Below, in pieces: positions 1 to 9,752 of a stretch of 52,974 bases of DNA. Each line of letters starts with the position of its first letter. Within the stretch, counting starts at the first letter, position 1. Source of the DNA: Rhodospirillaceae bacterium TMED23 (GTDB taxonomy: Bacteria > Pseudomonadota > Alphaproteobacteria > Rhodospirillales > UBA2165); NCBI GenBank assembly GCA_002168115.1, contig NHCC01000012.1, forward strand, positions 204,755 to 257,728, in the 5' to 3' direction. A program made the translations under genes and the position numbers. Under the pieces are notes generated by a model. It saw only the letters and a list, made by a program, of their open reading frames with translations. It was not told where the DNA came from and ran no database searches.

Positions 1-836
1 ATTTTCGTTCCATTTTTTCTCCATCCGTCAAGAATATGATCATAAAAAAAATTAAATGCATTATCTCGAGCTATTGCGATATGCCTTCCCAAAGCGGGAA
101 GGGGAGCAGCCGCCTCTGTTTTATCAAGATCAGGTACCACTCCCATTTTTAATTCTAACAATTTAATATCAATATTTTTTGATACAGTTTGCGCTGCATT
201 ATCGAGCCAATCATCAATATCTTGGATTTCAGATGCTTGAATAAGTCCGAGATGGCGGTGATCAAGTGCCAAGCTTTCATCATTCGGAATACAGCCAAAA
301 CAAATAACATCAATCTGAGAAAGAGACTGCCTTAAAATTCTTTCATGGTTTATACTACTTACTCGATTAAAAACTACACCCGCTAGAACTATATCATCTC
401 GAAATTGTTTGAACCCTTGAACTAAGGCTGAAACTGACGCACCCTGTCCTTTAGCATCAACTACTAAAACAATAGGTAAATTTAGGGCCTTTGCTACATC
501 TGCGGTGCTTCCTGTGTTTGTGCCTTGTGCAGTCAGTGCGCCATCAAATAAACCCATCACTCCTTCAAATATAATTAAATCGCTTTTTTTTCGGCTTTCC
601 CGTAACAGTTGCTTTACCGTATTGTCTCGCATAGCCCACAGGTCTAGATTATTGCATGGCTTTTCTGTAGCTCGAGCGTGATATGAAGGATCAATGTAAT
701 CTGGACCTATTTTAATACCTTTTATACTCAGACCATCTTTCTTGAAGAACCGAAGTAAACCCAGTGTTACGATCGTTTTGCCACTGCCAGACATCGGTGC
801 ACCGATTACAAAACCTCTAGTTATACTCTGACTCAC
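1..836 (-). CDS. cobB: Cobyrinic acid a,c-diamide synthase CobB/CbiA, N-terminal part (runs off the left window edge)
   Basis: Not in the ORF track. My minus-strand reading from a GTG at 836 gives (V/M)SQSITRGFVIGAPMSGSGKTIVTLGLLRFFKKDGL...GPDYIDPSYH..., with a P-loop and the CobB/CbiA signature. Open to base 1. Confidence 0.88.
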   Translation of the reverse strand, partial: MSQSITRGFVIGAPMSGSGKTIVTLGLLRFFKKDGLSIKGIKIGPDYIDPSYHARATEKPCNNLDLWAMRDNTVKQLLRESRKKSDLIIFEGVMGLFDGALTAQGTNTGSTADVAKALNLPIVLVVDAKGQGASVSALVQGFKQFRDDIVLAGVVFNRVSSINHERILRQSLSQIDVICFGCIPNDESLALDHRHLGLIQASEIQDIDDWLDNAAQTVSKNIDIKLLELKMGVVPDLDKTEAAAPLPALGRHIAIARDNAFNFFYDHILDGWRKNGTK

Positions 837-837
837 A

Positions 838-1611
838 TCAAAACCAATCGAGCTTATTGCGCAAATTGACAATTTCACCAACAACTATCAGTGCTGGCGG
901 CCTTAAACCTGCAGATAAAATATCTTTCGAACAATTATCTAAAGTAGTTATAACTACTCTTTGATCCCTCATCGTCGCTTTGTATATGACGGCTACAGGT
1001 TCACTAGGTGGCCTACCTGAAGCTTTTAGTTTTTCTACAATTCGATCAATATGCGATATTCCCATAAAGAAAATTAACGCTGGTGAACCATCTGATAGTG
1101 CCTTCCAATCAATATCTTCAGGGACATTTCCACTAGCATTGTGCCCAGTGACAAAAGTCACTGCAGAGTTTGTGCCTCTTGTTGTCATGGGAATTCCTGC
1201 ATATGCTAAGCCTCCTACGCCCGACGAAATTCCCGGAATGATCCGATAAGGTATTTTTTCACTGGCCAACCTCAAACATTCTTCAGTTCCACGGCCGAAC
1301 ATAAATGGATCTCCGCCTTTTAGACGCAATACTCGCTTATTTTGTTTAGCAAGTTCTACCAGACGATCTGTAATGTCTCTTTGCTTTGGGGATGGCCTAC
1401 CGCCTCGCTTACCAGCAAACTCTAAAATGACTGATGTACCAGCAAAACTAAGAATGTCTTCACTTACTAGAGCATCGTAGACAATAACATCAGCCGTTTG
1501 AATTCCATGCAAGCCTAAAAGCGATAATAACCCGGGGTCACCCGGACCCGCGCCCGTTATCCAAACTGATCCCAACTCAAATTCTGGTGGATTTTTTAAT
1601 AATGTTTCCAT
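838..1611 (-). CDS. cobA: Uroporphyrinogen-III C-methyltransferase (SUMT)
   Basis: VWITGAGPGDPGLLSLLGLHGIQTADVIVYDALVS and LRLKGGDPFMFGRGTEE SUMT motifs. Confidence 0.95.
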   Translation of the reverse strand: METLLKNPPEFELGSVWITGAGPGDPGLLSLLGLHGIQTADVIVYDALVSEDILSFAGTSVILEFAGKRGGRPSPKQRDITDRLVELAKQNKRVLRLKGGDPFMFGRGTEECLRLASEKIPYRIIPGISSGVGGLAYAGIPMTTRGTNSAVTFVTGHNASGNVPEDIDWKALSDGSPALIFFMGISHIDRIVEKLKASGRPPSEPVAVIYKATMRDQRVVITTLDNCSKDILSAGLRPPALIVVGEIVNLRNKLDWF

Positions 1612-1665
1612 AATAAGTGTTTTAGCAGACTGGAGCCTAATTGAAAAAGGTTATAAACTAAAATA

Positions 1666-2766
1666 ATGAAAAAGTCTCAGCGCCCAATAAGTATGGATGA
1701 TAAAAGAGAGCTTCAACGGGGTTGGACCACAGGTGCATGCGCAACAGCTGCGGCAAAGGCTGCGTTTATTGGCCTGATAACAAAAAAAATACCATCAGAA
1801 ATACGAATTAAGTTGCCAGGTGGTCAAATTCCAATTTTTAAAATCATCGATTCTAAAATATCAAAAAATCAAGTAATGACAGCAATTATGAAAGATGCTG
1901 GCGATGATCCAGATGTTACTCATCAGGCGATTATAAGAGTTACTATTCGGAACTCTGATAAATTATCCTTTAAGTCAGGGCCTGGTGTTGGAACGGTAAC
2001 AAAACCTGGACTACCACTTAAGATTGGCGATCCTGCAATTAACCCTGGGCCGCAAAAAATGATCATTACCAATCTACAAGAGATAGCAGATAAGTTTGAA
2101 CGGGACTTAAACGTAAATATCGAGATTTCGGTTGATGGTGGTTTAGAACTAGCAAAAAAAACGTGGAATCCTCGGCTAGGAATAGTTGGGGGCATTTCTA
2201 TTTTAGGCACTACGGGAATAGTAATTCCCTACTCATGTGCCGCCTGGATTGCCTCGATACATCAAGGTATCGACGTAGCTAGAGCAACGAAAATTAATCA
2301 CGTAGCGGCATGCACAGGAAGAACTTCCGAGGAAGCCATATCTGAACTTTATGACTTTTCACCTGCAGCAGTATTGGATATGGGTGATTTTGTTGGCGGT
2401 ACATTAAAATATTTAAAAACACATCCAATTCGAAAATTTACTGTAGCTGGTGGGTTTGGAAAAATTACTAAATTAGCAGCGGGTCACATGGACCTCCATT
2501 CGAGTCGGAGTCAAGTTGATCCAAAGTTTATCGCTTCAATAGCAAGAAGCATAGACACACCTGAACACCTCTGTGAAAAAATTAATAATGCAGAAAGTGC
2601 TGGGGATATACTTGAAATAATAAAAAATAATAATTTAACATTTTGTAATGAGATTGCGGATTTAGCGAAATCTGTGATTCAAACAAACCTTGTAAATGAT
2701 TTAATAGAAATCGAGGTTATTATATACGATAGACAGGGTATAATGATTGGGCGAGAACCATTCTAA
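1666..2766 (+). CDS. cbiD: Cobalt-precorrin-5B C1-methyltransferase CbiD
   Basis: LQRGWTTGACATAAAKAA and GTVTKPGLPLKIGDPAINPGP, typical of CbiD. Confidence 0.95.
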   Translation: MKKSQRPISMDDKRELQRGWTTGACATAAAKAAFIGLITKKIPSEIRIKLPGGQIPIFKIIDSKISKNQVMTAIMKDAGDDPDVTHQAIIRVTIRNSDKLSFKSGPGVGTVTKPGLPLKIGDPAINPGPQKMIITNLQEIADKFERDLNVNIEISVDGGLELAKKTWNPRLGIVGGISILGTTGIVIPYSCAAWIASIHQGIDVARATKINHVAACTGRTSEEAISELYDFSPAAVLDMGDFVGGTLKYLKTHPIRKFTVAGGFGKITKLAAGHMDLHSSRSQVDPKFIASIARSIDTPEHLCEKINNAESAGDILEIIKNNNLTFCNEIADLAKSVIQTNLVNDLIEIEVIIYDRQGIMIGREPF

Positions 2767-2768
2767 TT

Positions 2769-3533
2769 ATGAGAAAGATTATAAAAATATTAATTTTAGG
2801 GGGTATCCATGAAGCAAAACGACTTGCTGCAAAACTGACTACGCTACCCAAAGTCGAAATAGTATATTCGCTCGCTGGGAAAACACTGAATCCTAATATT
2901 CCAGATTGCAAAATAAGAACAGGAGGCTTCGGCGGTGAAAACGGTCTCTCATCCTATATCAAAAATCTTAAATTTGATTTAGTTATCGATGCGACCCACC
3001 CATTTGCAACCCAAATTGCATCTAATGCCTATATATCTTGCAAAAAAACGAACACCACTTATATAAAACTGTGCAGAAAGCCATGGAAACCTGGCATTAT
3101 TACCTGGCAATCAGCAAAAAATTTTGAGGATGCTAAAAAAAAATTAATGAGAATGGGTAGTCGCGTATTTCTAACCTCGGGAACAAAAGGTATCCAAAAT
3201 TTTATATTGTTAGAAAATAAATGGTTCCTAATTCGATTAATTGAATGGCCATCTTCACTACCTTCATTAGAGAATTTTGAGATAATTCTAGACCGCGGAC
3301 CATTTGGCCATTTAAAAGAGCTAGAACTTCTCGAAAACCATAGAATCAATACGATTGTTACTAAAAATAGTGGGGGTATTTTCCCCGCAAAGTTAGAAGC
3401 ATCTCATAAACTCGGGATTCCTATTTTAATGATCGAACAGCCGGCGCGCCCGCGAGGAACTTTATTATATTCTTTAGAAGAAACTATTAACTGGCTAAAT
3501 AAGAGATTTAATCTCAACCATACAATAGATTAG
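2769..3533 (+). CDS. cobK: Precorrin-6A / cobalt-precorrin-6A reductase
   Basis: ILILGGIHEAKRLAAKL, DLVIDATHPFATQIASNA and VTKNSGG, typical of CobK/CbiJ. Confidence 0.92.
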   Translation: MRKIIKILILGGIHEAKRLAAKLTTLPKVEIVYSLAGKTLNPNIPDCKIRTGGFGGENGLSSYIKNLKFDLVIDATHPFATQIASNAYISCKKTNTTYIKLCRKPWKPGIITWQSAKNFEDAKKKLMRMGSRVFLTSGTKGIQNFILLENKWFLIRLIEWPSSLPSLENFEIILDRGPFGHLKELELLENHRINTIVTKNSGGIFPAKLEASHKLGIPILMIEQPARPRGTLLYSLEETINWLNKRFNLNHTID

Positions 3534-3541
3534 ACGAAACC

Positions 3542-4297
3542 TTATTTGGGTCTTAAAATATGTTTATGATCCTTTGTGTAGAGCTTGCTATCTATAAAAT
3601 CTTGCGCACCAAAAACATCACCAACCAAAATTAATGCCGTTCGTGTAATTTTCTCCACGCGAACTTTCTCTCTAATGTTAGATAAAGTGCCAAATAATAT
3701 TTTTTGATCAGGCCAAGTTACTCGATAAGCAATACATACAGGACAACCTTCACCATAATGAGGAAGAAGATCTTCTGTCACTTTTTTCAAGTTTCTAATT
3801 GAAAGATGTATTGCTAAAGTCGCTTTGGTTGCACCCAGCCTCTTAAGATCTTCACCCGCTGGCATCGCCGAGGCTTTGCCGCCTGTCCGGGTAACGATTA
3901 CAGTCTGTGAAATTTCAGGTAATGTTAATTCTTGTTTTAGCTCAGCTGCGGCGGCTGCAAAAGCGGTAACACCTGGTGTCACATCATATTCAATTCCAAG
4001 CTGATCCAATCTTCGCATTTGTTCAGCAATAGCACCATAGATGCTTGGATCACCAGAATGTAAACGCGCGACGTCAAAACCCCCTAACGAAGCTTCCTCC
4101 ATTTTATGGATAATTTGATCAAGATGCATCGAGGATGTATCTATAATTTGAGCCCCTATAGGCGCCGACTCAGTTAATTCAGTAGGGACTAACGATCCCG
4201 CATATAGGCAAACTTGGGAAGTTTCTATATACTTTAATCCACGCAGTGTTATTAGGTCTGCGGCTCCTGGCCCCGCACCGATAAAATGTATTGTCAC
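3542..4297 (-). CDS. cobM: Precorrin-4 C11-methyltransferase
   Basis: MTIHFIGAGPGAADLITLRGLKYIETSQVCLYAGSLVP and LHSGDPSIYGAIAEQMRRLD; GTG start sharing one base with the upstream stop. Confidence 0.95.
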   Translation of the reverse strand: MTIHFIGAGPGAADLITLRGLKYIETSQVCLYAGSLVPTELTESAPIGAQIIDTSSMHLDQIIHKMEEASLGGFDVARLHSGDPSIYGAIAEQMRRLDQLGIEYDVTPGVTAFAAAAAELKQELTLPEISQTVIVTRTGGKASAMPAGEDLKRLGATKATLAIHLSIRNLKKVTEDLLPHYGEGCPVCIAYRVTWPDQKILFGTLSNIREKVRVEKITRTALILVGDVFGAQDFIDSKLYTKDHKHILRPK

Positions 4298-6132
4298 TAA
4301 TTAAGATCCTTTTTATTGCTATAACCTCGCGGGGTATACATATGTTTACTTTGATTATTACATTGTAATAATTTGGACTGACTGCTGCCAATAACAACAA
4401 TCGTCAGCATATCAATTAATTTAACATCTAATTCGGACAGCGTTAGAAAGGAAATTTTCTCATTGTTACGGCCTAAATTTTTTCCAAGAGCCACCGGTGT
4501 TTCAGGATCTCGATATTTTAAGATTATATCTTTGGCTATACCAAGTTGCTCCTTTCTCTTAACAGATACTGGGTTATAGAGTGCTATAACAAAATCACCC
4601 TCCGCAGCAGCAACTAATCGCCGCTCAATTGCATCCCAAGGTGTCAATAAATTCGATAATGAGATTGTGCAAAAATCATGGCCAAAGGGAGCCCCAATAC
4701 GAGCAGCAATCGCCTGGAAGGCTGAAATTCCGGGCACTACTCGCACCTCGAGCCTTTGCCAAGCTTCTCTCCCCACTTCAGTCATGCTTCTATCTAAATT
4801 CTCAAAGACTAGAGAAGCCATTGCATATATCCCAGCGTCACCGCTCGAAATTAACGCCACATTCTTCCCTTCAGAAGCTAAATCGAGCGCTTTAACCACG
4901 CGGTCATTCTCTTGACCTAGAGGAAACCGATGTTGAGATTTATCATCAGCTAGAGAACCAAGCAGATCGAGATAAAGAGAATAACCGACAATATCAGACG
5001 CCTTTGCAATTTCATTTGTTGCTTCAGGTGATCGCCAAATAGCAGAACCTGGTCCTATACCAATAACATAAAGACAACCGCGCGCCCTACCGATAGCACT
5101 CGGATCTATTATTTTTTTTGCTATGGCTACCGCGCAAGTCATTCCACTCCTAACTTGTTTGGGAACAATCAATTCACCATCAGATCCCGCCGCAGACAAA
5201 GCAGAGGCCTCACTAACACTATGGGAGCCAACTACAGAAAAAACATATTTCGAAGGATCAGACACCTGAGAGGTCTTACTATTCAATTCTTTTGCAGTAA
5301 ATAGCCTTAAAGGAACTTCTAAAGCAGCAGAGAGGTCACTTATTGCTACCTCATCTTCTTTAATTTCAATTGTCGAAATACACGCAATCGATTCTTTATT
5401 GAGATTATATTCAGATAAAATATCATTTATGAATGTGTAAAGCTCACTTGAGTCAACTCCTCGCTCACATCCTATTCCTAGAGACAGAATACTTGGACAA
5501 AAAATAGTTTTCTTTAATCCTTCAGATTGTGCCTTATAAGAAATTATTAATTCGTGTCTGGCCTTTTTAGAGAACTTGATCCCTGCCCCCAATAACCAGT
5601 TTTTATCTAGGTCATTACTCGTCTCATCACACAGGTTAACGCTTCCTCCATTTAGGAGATCCGCCATTACAACCTTTATATTTTCTCCCCCAATTATTTT
5701 CCAACCTTTTGGCGGCGCATCCAATGAAACTCCAAATCTTAAATCACCAGCGGTTGTTACAGAAAGGTTGCCTCCTAATATTGAGTTCAGCCTGTGGCCA
5801 ATTTCATTAGCACCCCTATGTCCACCGAGCAAAGGAATAATTGACTTCCCATCTTCAGATAAAATGAGCACAGGAGGCTCGCTAAATTTATCATTTAGCA
5901 ATGGAGCAAGGGCTCTTATTAAGATTCCAGTTGAGAGAATAGCTATGATCGGGCGCCCATTTGAAAATAACGTCTTTAGATGTTTTACCGTTTCTTGGAA
6001 ATGCACATCTGCGTCTAATACACGCCCAACAAGACCATGAATCTCAGTTCCGGGTAAATGAGACCGTACCTTCCGCGCTAGGCCAGCACTGGTTTCATTT
6101 ATTGTTAAAATAACTGGCGAACTTTCTATCAT
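4297..6132 (-). CDS. cbiG-cobJ: Fused cobalt-precorrin-5A hydrolase (CbiG) and precorrin-3B C17-methyltransferase (CobJ/CbiH)
   Basis: N-terminal part IIAILSTGILIRALAPLL...PLLGGHRGANEIGHRL (CbiG); C-terminal part LYVIGIGPGSAIWRSPEATNEIAKASDIVGYSLYLDLL...SSGDAGIYAMASLV (CobJ). Confidence 0.93.
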   Translation of the reverse strand: MIESSPVILTINETSAGLARKVRSHLPGTEIHGLVGRVLDADVHFQETVKHLKTLFSNGRPIIAILSTGILIRALAPLLNDKFSEPPVLILSEDGKSIIPLLGGHRGANEIGHRLNSILGGNLSVTTAGDLRFGVSLDAPPKGWKIIGGENIKVVMADLLNGGSVNLCDETSNDLDKNWLLGAGIKFSKKARHELIISYKAQSEGLKKTIFCPSILSLGIGCERGVDSSELYTFINDILSEYNLNKESIACISTIEIKEDEVAISDLSAALEVPLRLFTAKELNSKTSQVSDPSKYVFSVVGSHSVSEASALSAAGSDGELIVPKQVRSGMTCAVAIAKKIIDPSAIGRARGCLYVIGIGPGSAIWRSPEATNEIAKASDIVGYSLYLDLLGSLADDKSQHRFPLGQENDRVVKALDLASEGKNVALISSGDAGIYAMASLVFENLDRSMTEVGREAWQRLEVRVVPGISAFQAIAARIGAPFGHDFCTISLSNLLTPWDAIERRLVAAAEGDFVIALYNPVSVKRKEQLGIAKDIILKYRDPETPVALGKNLGRNNEKISFLTLSELDVKLIDMLTIVVIGSSQSKLLQCNNQSKHMYTPRGYSNKKDLN

Positions 6133-6842
6133 AACTCTAAAACCTCACCGCTTCGACGAATTATAATAATTGAAAAATAAGGCGCGTGGTTATCCTTAAT
6201 CTCAGATAATCCTTTGATACACTGATTGGCCATAGTAGCTCGTTCGATATAGTGAGCATTTTCGATAAGCCCAAGACTAATGATAACCCGTTTAACTTTA
6301 TTTAGATGTGATCCAACCTTAATAATTATAGACACATCCGTTTCTAATATCTTCTGTCTTAGCACTGATTCATCTAACGGTGCTGGAATTACCATAATCA
6401 GGTCATTTCGCGCGCCAATTGGCAATCCCAATTCAGCAGAACTCGCAGAGATAGACGTGACTCCCGGAATAATTTGAATTTTGTATTGATTTGATAATCT
6501 AGAATACAAATACATGAAAGAGCCAAAAAAGAAAGGGTCACCCTCACACAATATTGCAACTGACTTTCCATTCTCAACAGCATTACTAATCGAAACTGCC
6601 GCCTGGTTATAAGTTTTTTGTGCTGGGTATCTATCGGACACCATAGGAACTGAAATTACAATTTCCTCAATATTCCTGTTTAAATATTGGGCGGCAATAG
6701 CACGGACCATGCTTTCTCCGTGCTCCAACGTTGGATAAGCGACAACATCCGCTACCTCAAGGACTTTCAGTGCCTTTAATGTTATTAGATCAGGGTCTCC
6801 AGGTCCAATTCCAACACCCCATATTCTGCCATTAACACTCAA
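6129..6842 (-). CDS. cobI: Precorrin-2 C20-methyltransferase
   Basis: GRIWGVGIGPGDPDLITLKALKVLEVADVVAYP and ILCEGDPFFFGSFMYLYSRL. Confidence 0.95.
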   Translation of the reverse strand: MSVNGRIWGVGIGPGDPDLITLKALKVLEVADVVAYPTLEHGESMVRAIAAQYLNRNIEEIVISVPMVSDRYPAQKTYNQAAVSISNAVENGKSVAILCEGDPFFFGSFMYLYSRLSNQYKIQIIPGVTSISASSAELGLPIGARNDLIMVIPAPLDESVLRQKILETDVSIIIKVGSHLNKVKRVIISLGLIENAHYIERATMANQCIKGLSEIKDNHAPYFSIIIIRRSGEVLEL

Positions 6843-8035
6843 GGTTTTAATGCTTTAAATTGGGTTACGGGTTTAAGGGGTTCCCAATTTCGGAATTGTC
6901 CTAGAGGCTCTGCTCTAGAAATATCAATTTTAACCAACTCGCCCCCAAGTTTGTCATGCATATCAATCAAGCGCTGTTCGCCCTCGATAGTGACTGCATT
7001 CGCAACAAGCCTCCCTCCAGGTTTTAAGTTTTGCCAGCAATATTCGATAACTCCCCCAGATGTTATTCCGCCACCAATAAAAACGGCGTCCGGTGAAGGT
7101 AATCCAATTATTTCCTTTAAAGCGTCGCCAAAAACCACATTTAATTCAGGAACACCTAATGCCAAAGCGTTTGAGTTAATAATACTGAGCCTATCAATGT
7201 TACGCTCAACAGCGTAAGCTCTCATGTTAGATTGAGATCTCAACCATTCTATGCAAATTGAACCACATCCTGCTCCAATATCCCATAGTGTTTGATTAGG
7301 TAGGGGGCATAATGCTGATAAGGTAATTGCTCTGACCTCGCGTTTAGTTAATTGGCCATCGTGTTGAAAAACCGCATCAGGCAAACCTGGTGTTCGTGAT
7401 TTAATTACCGTTCCCTTGTCTGGCAAACATTCAATAGCAACTGTATTCAAATTAGAAATTTTCAAATTATTCCATTTCGAAGCACTACTCTCAACACGGG
7501 ATTCATTCGCGCTACCCATGTCTGAAAATACAGTAATGATACTCTCCCCAAATCCCAACTCATTGATAATTTCTGCAAATCTTTGTGGTGTTTTTTCATC
7601 AGTGGTTAAAATAATAAGTTTATTACCTGGTAATAAAAAAGAGATAATTCTCTCATTTTCCAGTCCATGAACAGTGAGGCATTCCGTATCAGACAGCGGC
7701 CAAAGCATCTTAGATGCTACAAGTGAAAAAGATGAAGGCGTTGGAATTACTGTAACATCTTCTGTTCCATAACGCTTGCATAAGGATGATCCAATACCAA
7801 ACCACATAGGGTCGCCACTGGCTAAAATAACTACCCGCTCGCCCTTTAATTTATCAATTTCTTTAAAACTCTGTTCTATAGGGGACTCCCAGACATTCCC
7901 TTTTTTACCGACCAACTCAAAATGTCTTTTACCACCAAAAAGATGCTTGGCTTCATTTATTGCATCTTTGGCATCAGATCCCAAGCCCAGAAAACCATCT
8001 TGCCCAATACCAATTATAGTTAGCCAACTCTTCAC
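6839..8035 (-). CDS. cobL: Precorrin-6Y C5,15-methyltransferase (decarboxylating), CbiE-CbiT fusion
   Basis: WLTIIGIGQDGFLGLG (CbiE) and TLSALCPLPNQTLWDIGAGCGSICIEWLR (CbiT). The ORF track opens at 8095, but a GTG at 8033-8035 overlapping the cobH stop (GTGA) fits the family N-terminus better. Confidence 0.93.
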   Translation of the reverse strand: MKSWLTIIGIGQDGFLGLGSDAKDAINEAKHLFGGKRHFELVGKKGNVWESPIEQSFKEIDKLKGERVVILASGDPMWFGIGSSLCKRYGTEDVTVIPTPSSFSLVASKMLWPLSDTECLTVHGLENERIISFLLPGNKLIILTTDEKTPQRFAEIINELGFGESIITVFSDMGSANESRVESSASKWNNLKISNLNTVAIECLPDKGTVIKSRTPGLPDAVFQHDGQLTKREVRAITLSALCPLPNQTLWDIGAGCGSICIEWLRSQSNMRAYAVERNIDRLSIINSNALALGVPELNVVFGDALKEIIGLPSPDAVFIGGGITSGGVIEYCWQNLKPGGRLVANAVTIEGEQRLIDMHDKLGGELVKIDISRAEPLGQFRNWEPLKPVTQFKALKP

Positions 8036-8661
8036 TGCTTTTCTCCAAGAAGCATTGCATTTATCGCAGCAGAAGCTATCGGCGACCCTCCCCATCGACC
8101 TTTTAACGACACGAAAGGAATCCCATAACTGCTATTACATAATTCTTCTTTAGCTTCAGTTGCTCCAATAAATCCGACCGGAAAGCCATAAATAACTGAG
8201 GGACGAGGACATTCTGGATCTTTAAGCATATCTAATAAGTGGAATAAAGCTGTTGGAGCATTGCCAATAATTATTATAGCACCCTCGAGATATGGCTTCC
8301 ACAATTCAACCGCAGCAGCAGATCGAGTTGTTTGCAGTGAATAGGCAAGTTCAGGGAGCCTTTTATCTTTGATAAAACAATGGATCTTACATTTTTCAGA
8401 TAACTTGTCCGACATAATGCCCGCCGCTACCATGTTAGAGTCGACTATTATATTTTTTCCGGAATCAATCGAATCTTCCGTTGCCCTAGCTACATCGCCT
8501 TGCCAAACGATGTGATCTGCGATCTCTGGCAATGCCACTGAATGAACAACACGAGTAACTAAATTGCTTAGGCTATTTGGAAAACGAGAGAGATCTATTT
8601 CTTTTGCAATCATTTCAAAAGATGCTCTATATATTGCTTTAGGATCTTTTAAATATTTCAT
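8032..8661 (-). CDS. cobH: Precorrin-8X methylmutase
   Basis: YLKDPKAIYRASFEMI, VDSNMVAAGI, IIIGNAPTALFHLLDML and VIYGFPVGFIGATEAKEEL. Confidence 0.96.
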   Translation of the reverse strand: MKYLKDPKAIYRASFEMIAKEIDLSRFPNSLSNLVTRVVHSVALPEIADHIVWQGDVARATEDSIDSGKNIIVDSNMVAAGIMSDKLSEKCKIHCFIKDKRLPELAYSLQTTRSAAAVELWKPYLEGAIIIIGNAPTALFHLLDMLKDPECPRPSVIYGFPVGFIGATEAKEELCNSSYGIPFVSLKGRWGGSPIASAAINAMLLGEKQ

Positions 8662-8723
8662 TTTAAATAGCTAATTTATTGCATTTAGCGAGCACTTCAA
8701 TCGTTGCTTTGATTAGCTTAAAT

Positions 8724-9599
8724 TCACTGGGGCAAATGATCATGTTTTTCATTCTCGCTTTTTTCAATCGCTTCTTCTATAACTTGTTCACGATATCCAC
8801 ATTCCATGCAGTTCATATTACCATTGCGCCTTATTATTTCCCTTATTCTTCGTTCAAGAGAATTGACAACCTCTCGATAAGCATTGATTGGTTTTGCGAT
8901 TATATAGTCAATATCAATTGGTCCCTCTCGTTTTACTTTAATTTCTTCGTGAATCATAGAAATATAGGACCCTCCATATAAAAAGTATGGAAAAATAATA
9001 GCGCGCTTATATCCGATCAAGGACACTCTTCTTAAGCTACTTCTGAGATTAGGGGATGCATCCTCCAAATAACAGGCCTCTCCCCACGCAAAGCCCATTC
9101 CTTCCCATATCATACGACACATTTTATACGCATTTGCATTTATTCTAGCCTCATCAGAGCCCTTACCAATTAAAATCAGGGTTGATTGATCACGAGACAC
9201 AGCGTTAATAGTTGTAGACTCAGCTTCTACAATGCTCTTTTCTGCCGCAAGAAGAATATCGCTATCTACTTCTGTTATACTAGCTAATTCAATCTTTATA
9301 TTGTTTGGGTTATAATTAACAAAGAAAGAGCCAATAATTTCTTCAATTTTTTCTTTTTTTGAAGCAGACATAACAAGCATTACCGGTAAAATAATTATGT
9401 GCTCCAAGCCAAGCTTCAATAAATGATTAGTTCCAGTTTGAATATTATTATCTAATGACTCCAACCATGATAAATGGGTATGGAACTCTGGCATACGTAA
9501 ACTAAGATCGAGTTTTAGGGTCGTCAAGGTCGACAATTCGTCACCATCTAGATCTCTATTTCCGCACAATAAAATACCTATTTTCATTTGTTTGTTCAA
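8724..9599 (-). CDS. cbiX: CbiX-type sirohydrochlorin cobaltochelatase with C-terminal CxxC motif
   Basis: ILLCGNRDLDGDEL..., IIILPVMLVMSASKKEKIEEII, C-terminal NGNMNCMECGYREQVIEEAI; located next to cobH. Confidence 0.82.
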   Translation of the reverse strand: MNKQMKIGILLCGNRDLDGDELSTLTTLKLDLSLRMPEFHTHLSWLESLDNNIQTGTNHLLKLGLEHIIILPVMLVMSASKKEKIEEIIGSFFVNYNPNNIKIELASITEVDSDILLAAEKSIVEAESTTINAVSRDQSTLILIGKGSDEARINANAYKMCRMIWEGMGFAWGEACYLEDASPNLRSSLRRVSLIGYKRAIIFPYFLYGGSYISMIHEEIKVKREGPIDIDYIIAKPINAYREVVNSLERRIREIIRRNGNMNCMECGYREQVIEEAIEKSENEKHDHLPQ

Positions 9600-9752
9600 C
9601 TTTACTAATTACGATAAATATAACTATGAAAGCAAAATTTATTTTAGTAAATTAGTTATCAATAAAATTACAGTGTGCCAAGAGTTCGAGTAATATAGAG
9701 CGTTAAACTATAGAATTGACCATATTATGCAAGGCTGGTAATACCCTTTGTT

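Noticed and set aside
5576-6040. 154 aa plus-strand ORF
   Set aside because: Lies antisense within the well-supported cbiG-cobJ gene; composition is low-complexity and no family is recognisable.
7776-8153. 125 aa plus-strand ORF
   Set aside because: Antisense to cobL/cobH; no recognisable domain.
9600-9752. Possible riboswitch in the cbiX/cobD divergent gap
   Set aside because: Contains GCAAGGCTGGTAATACC, which vaguely resembles a B12 box, but the CCCCGCAACTG core and paired stems are absent.
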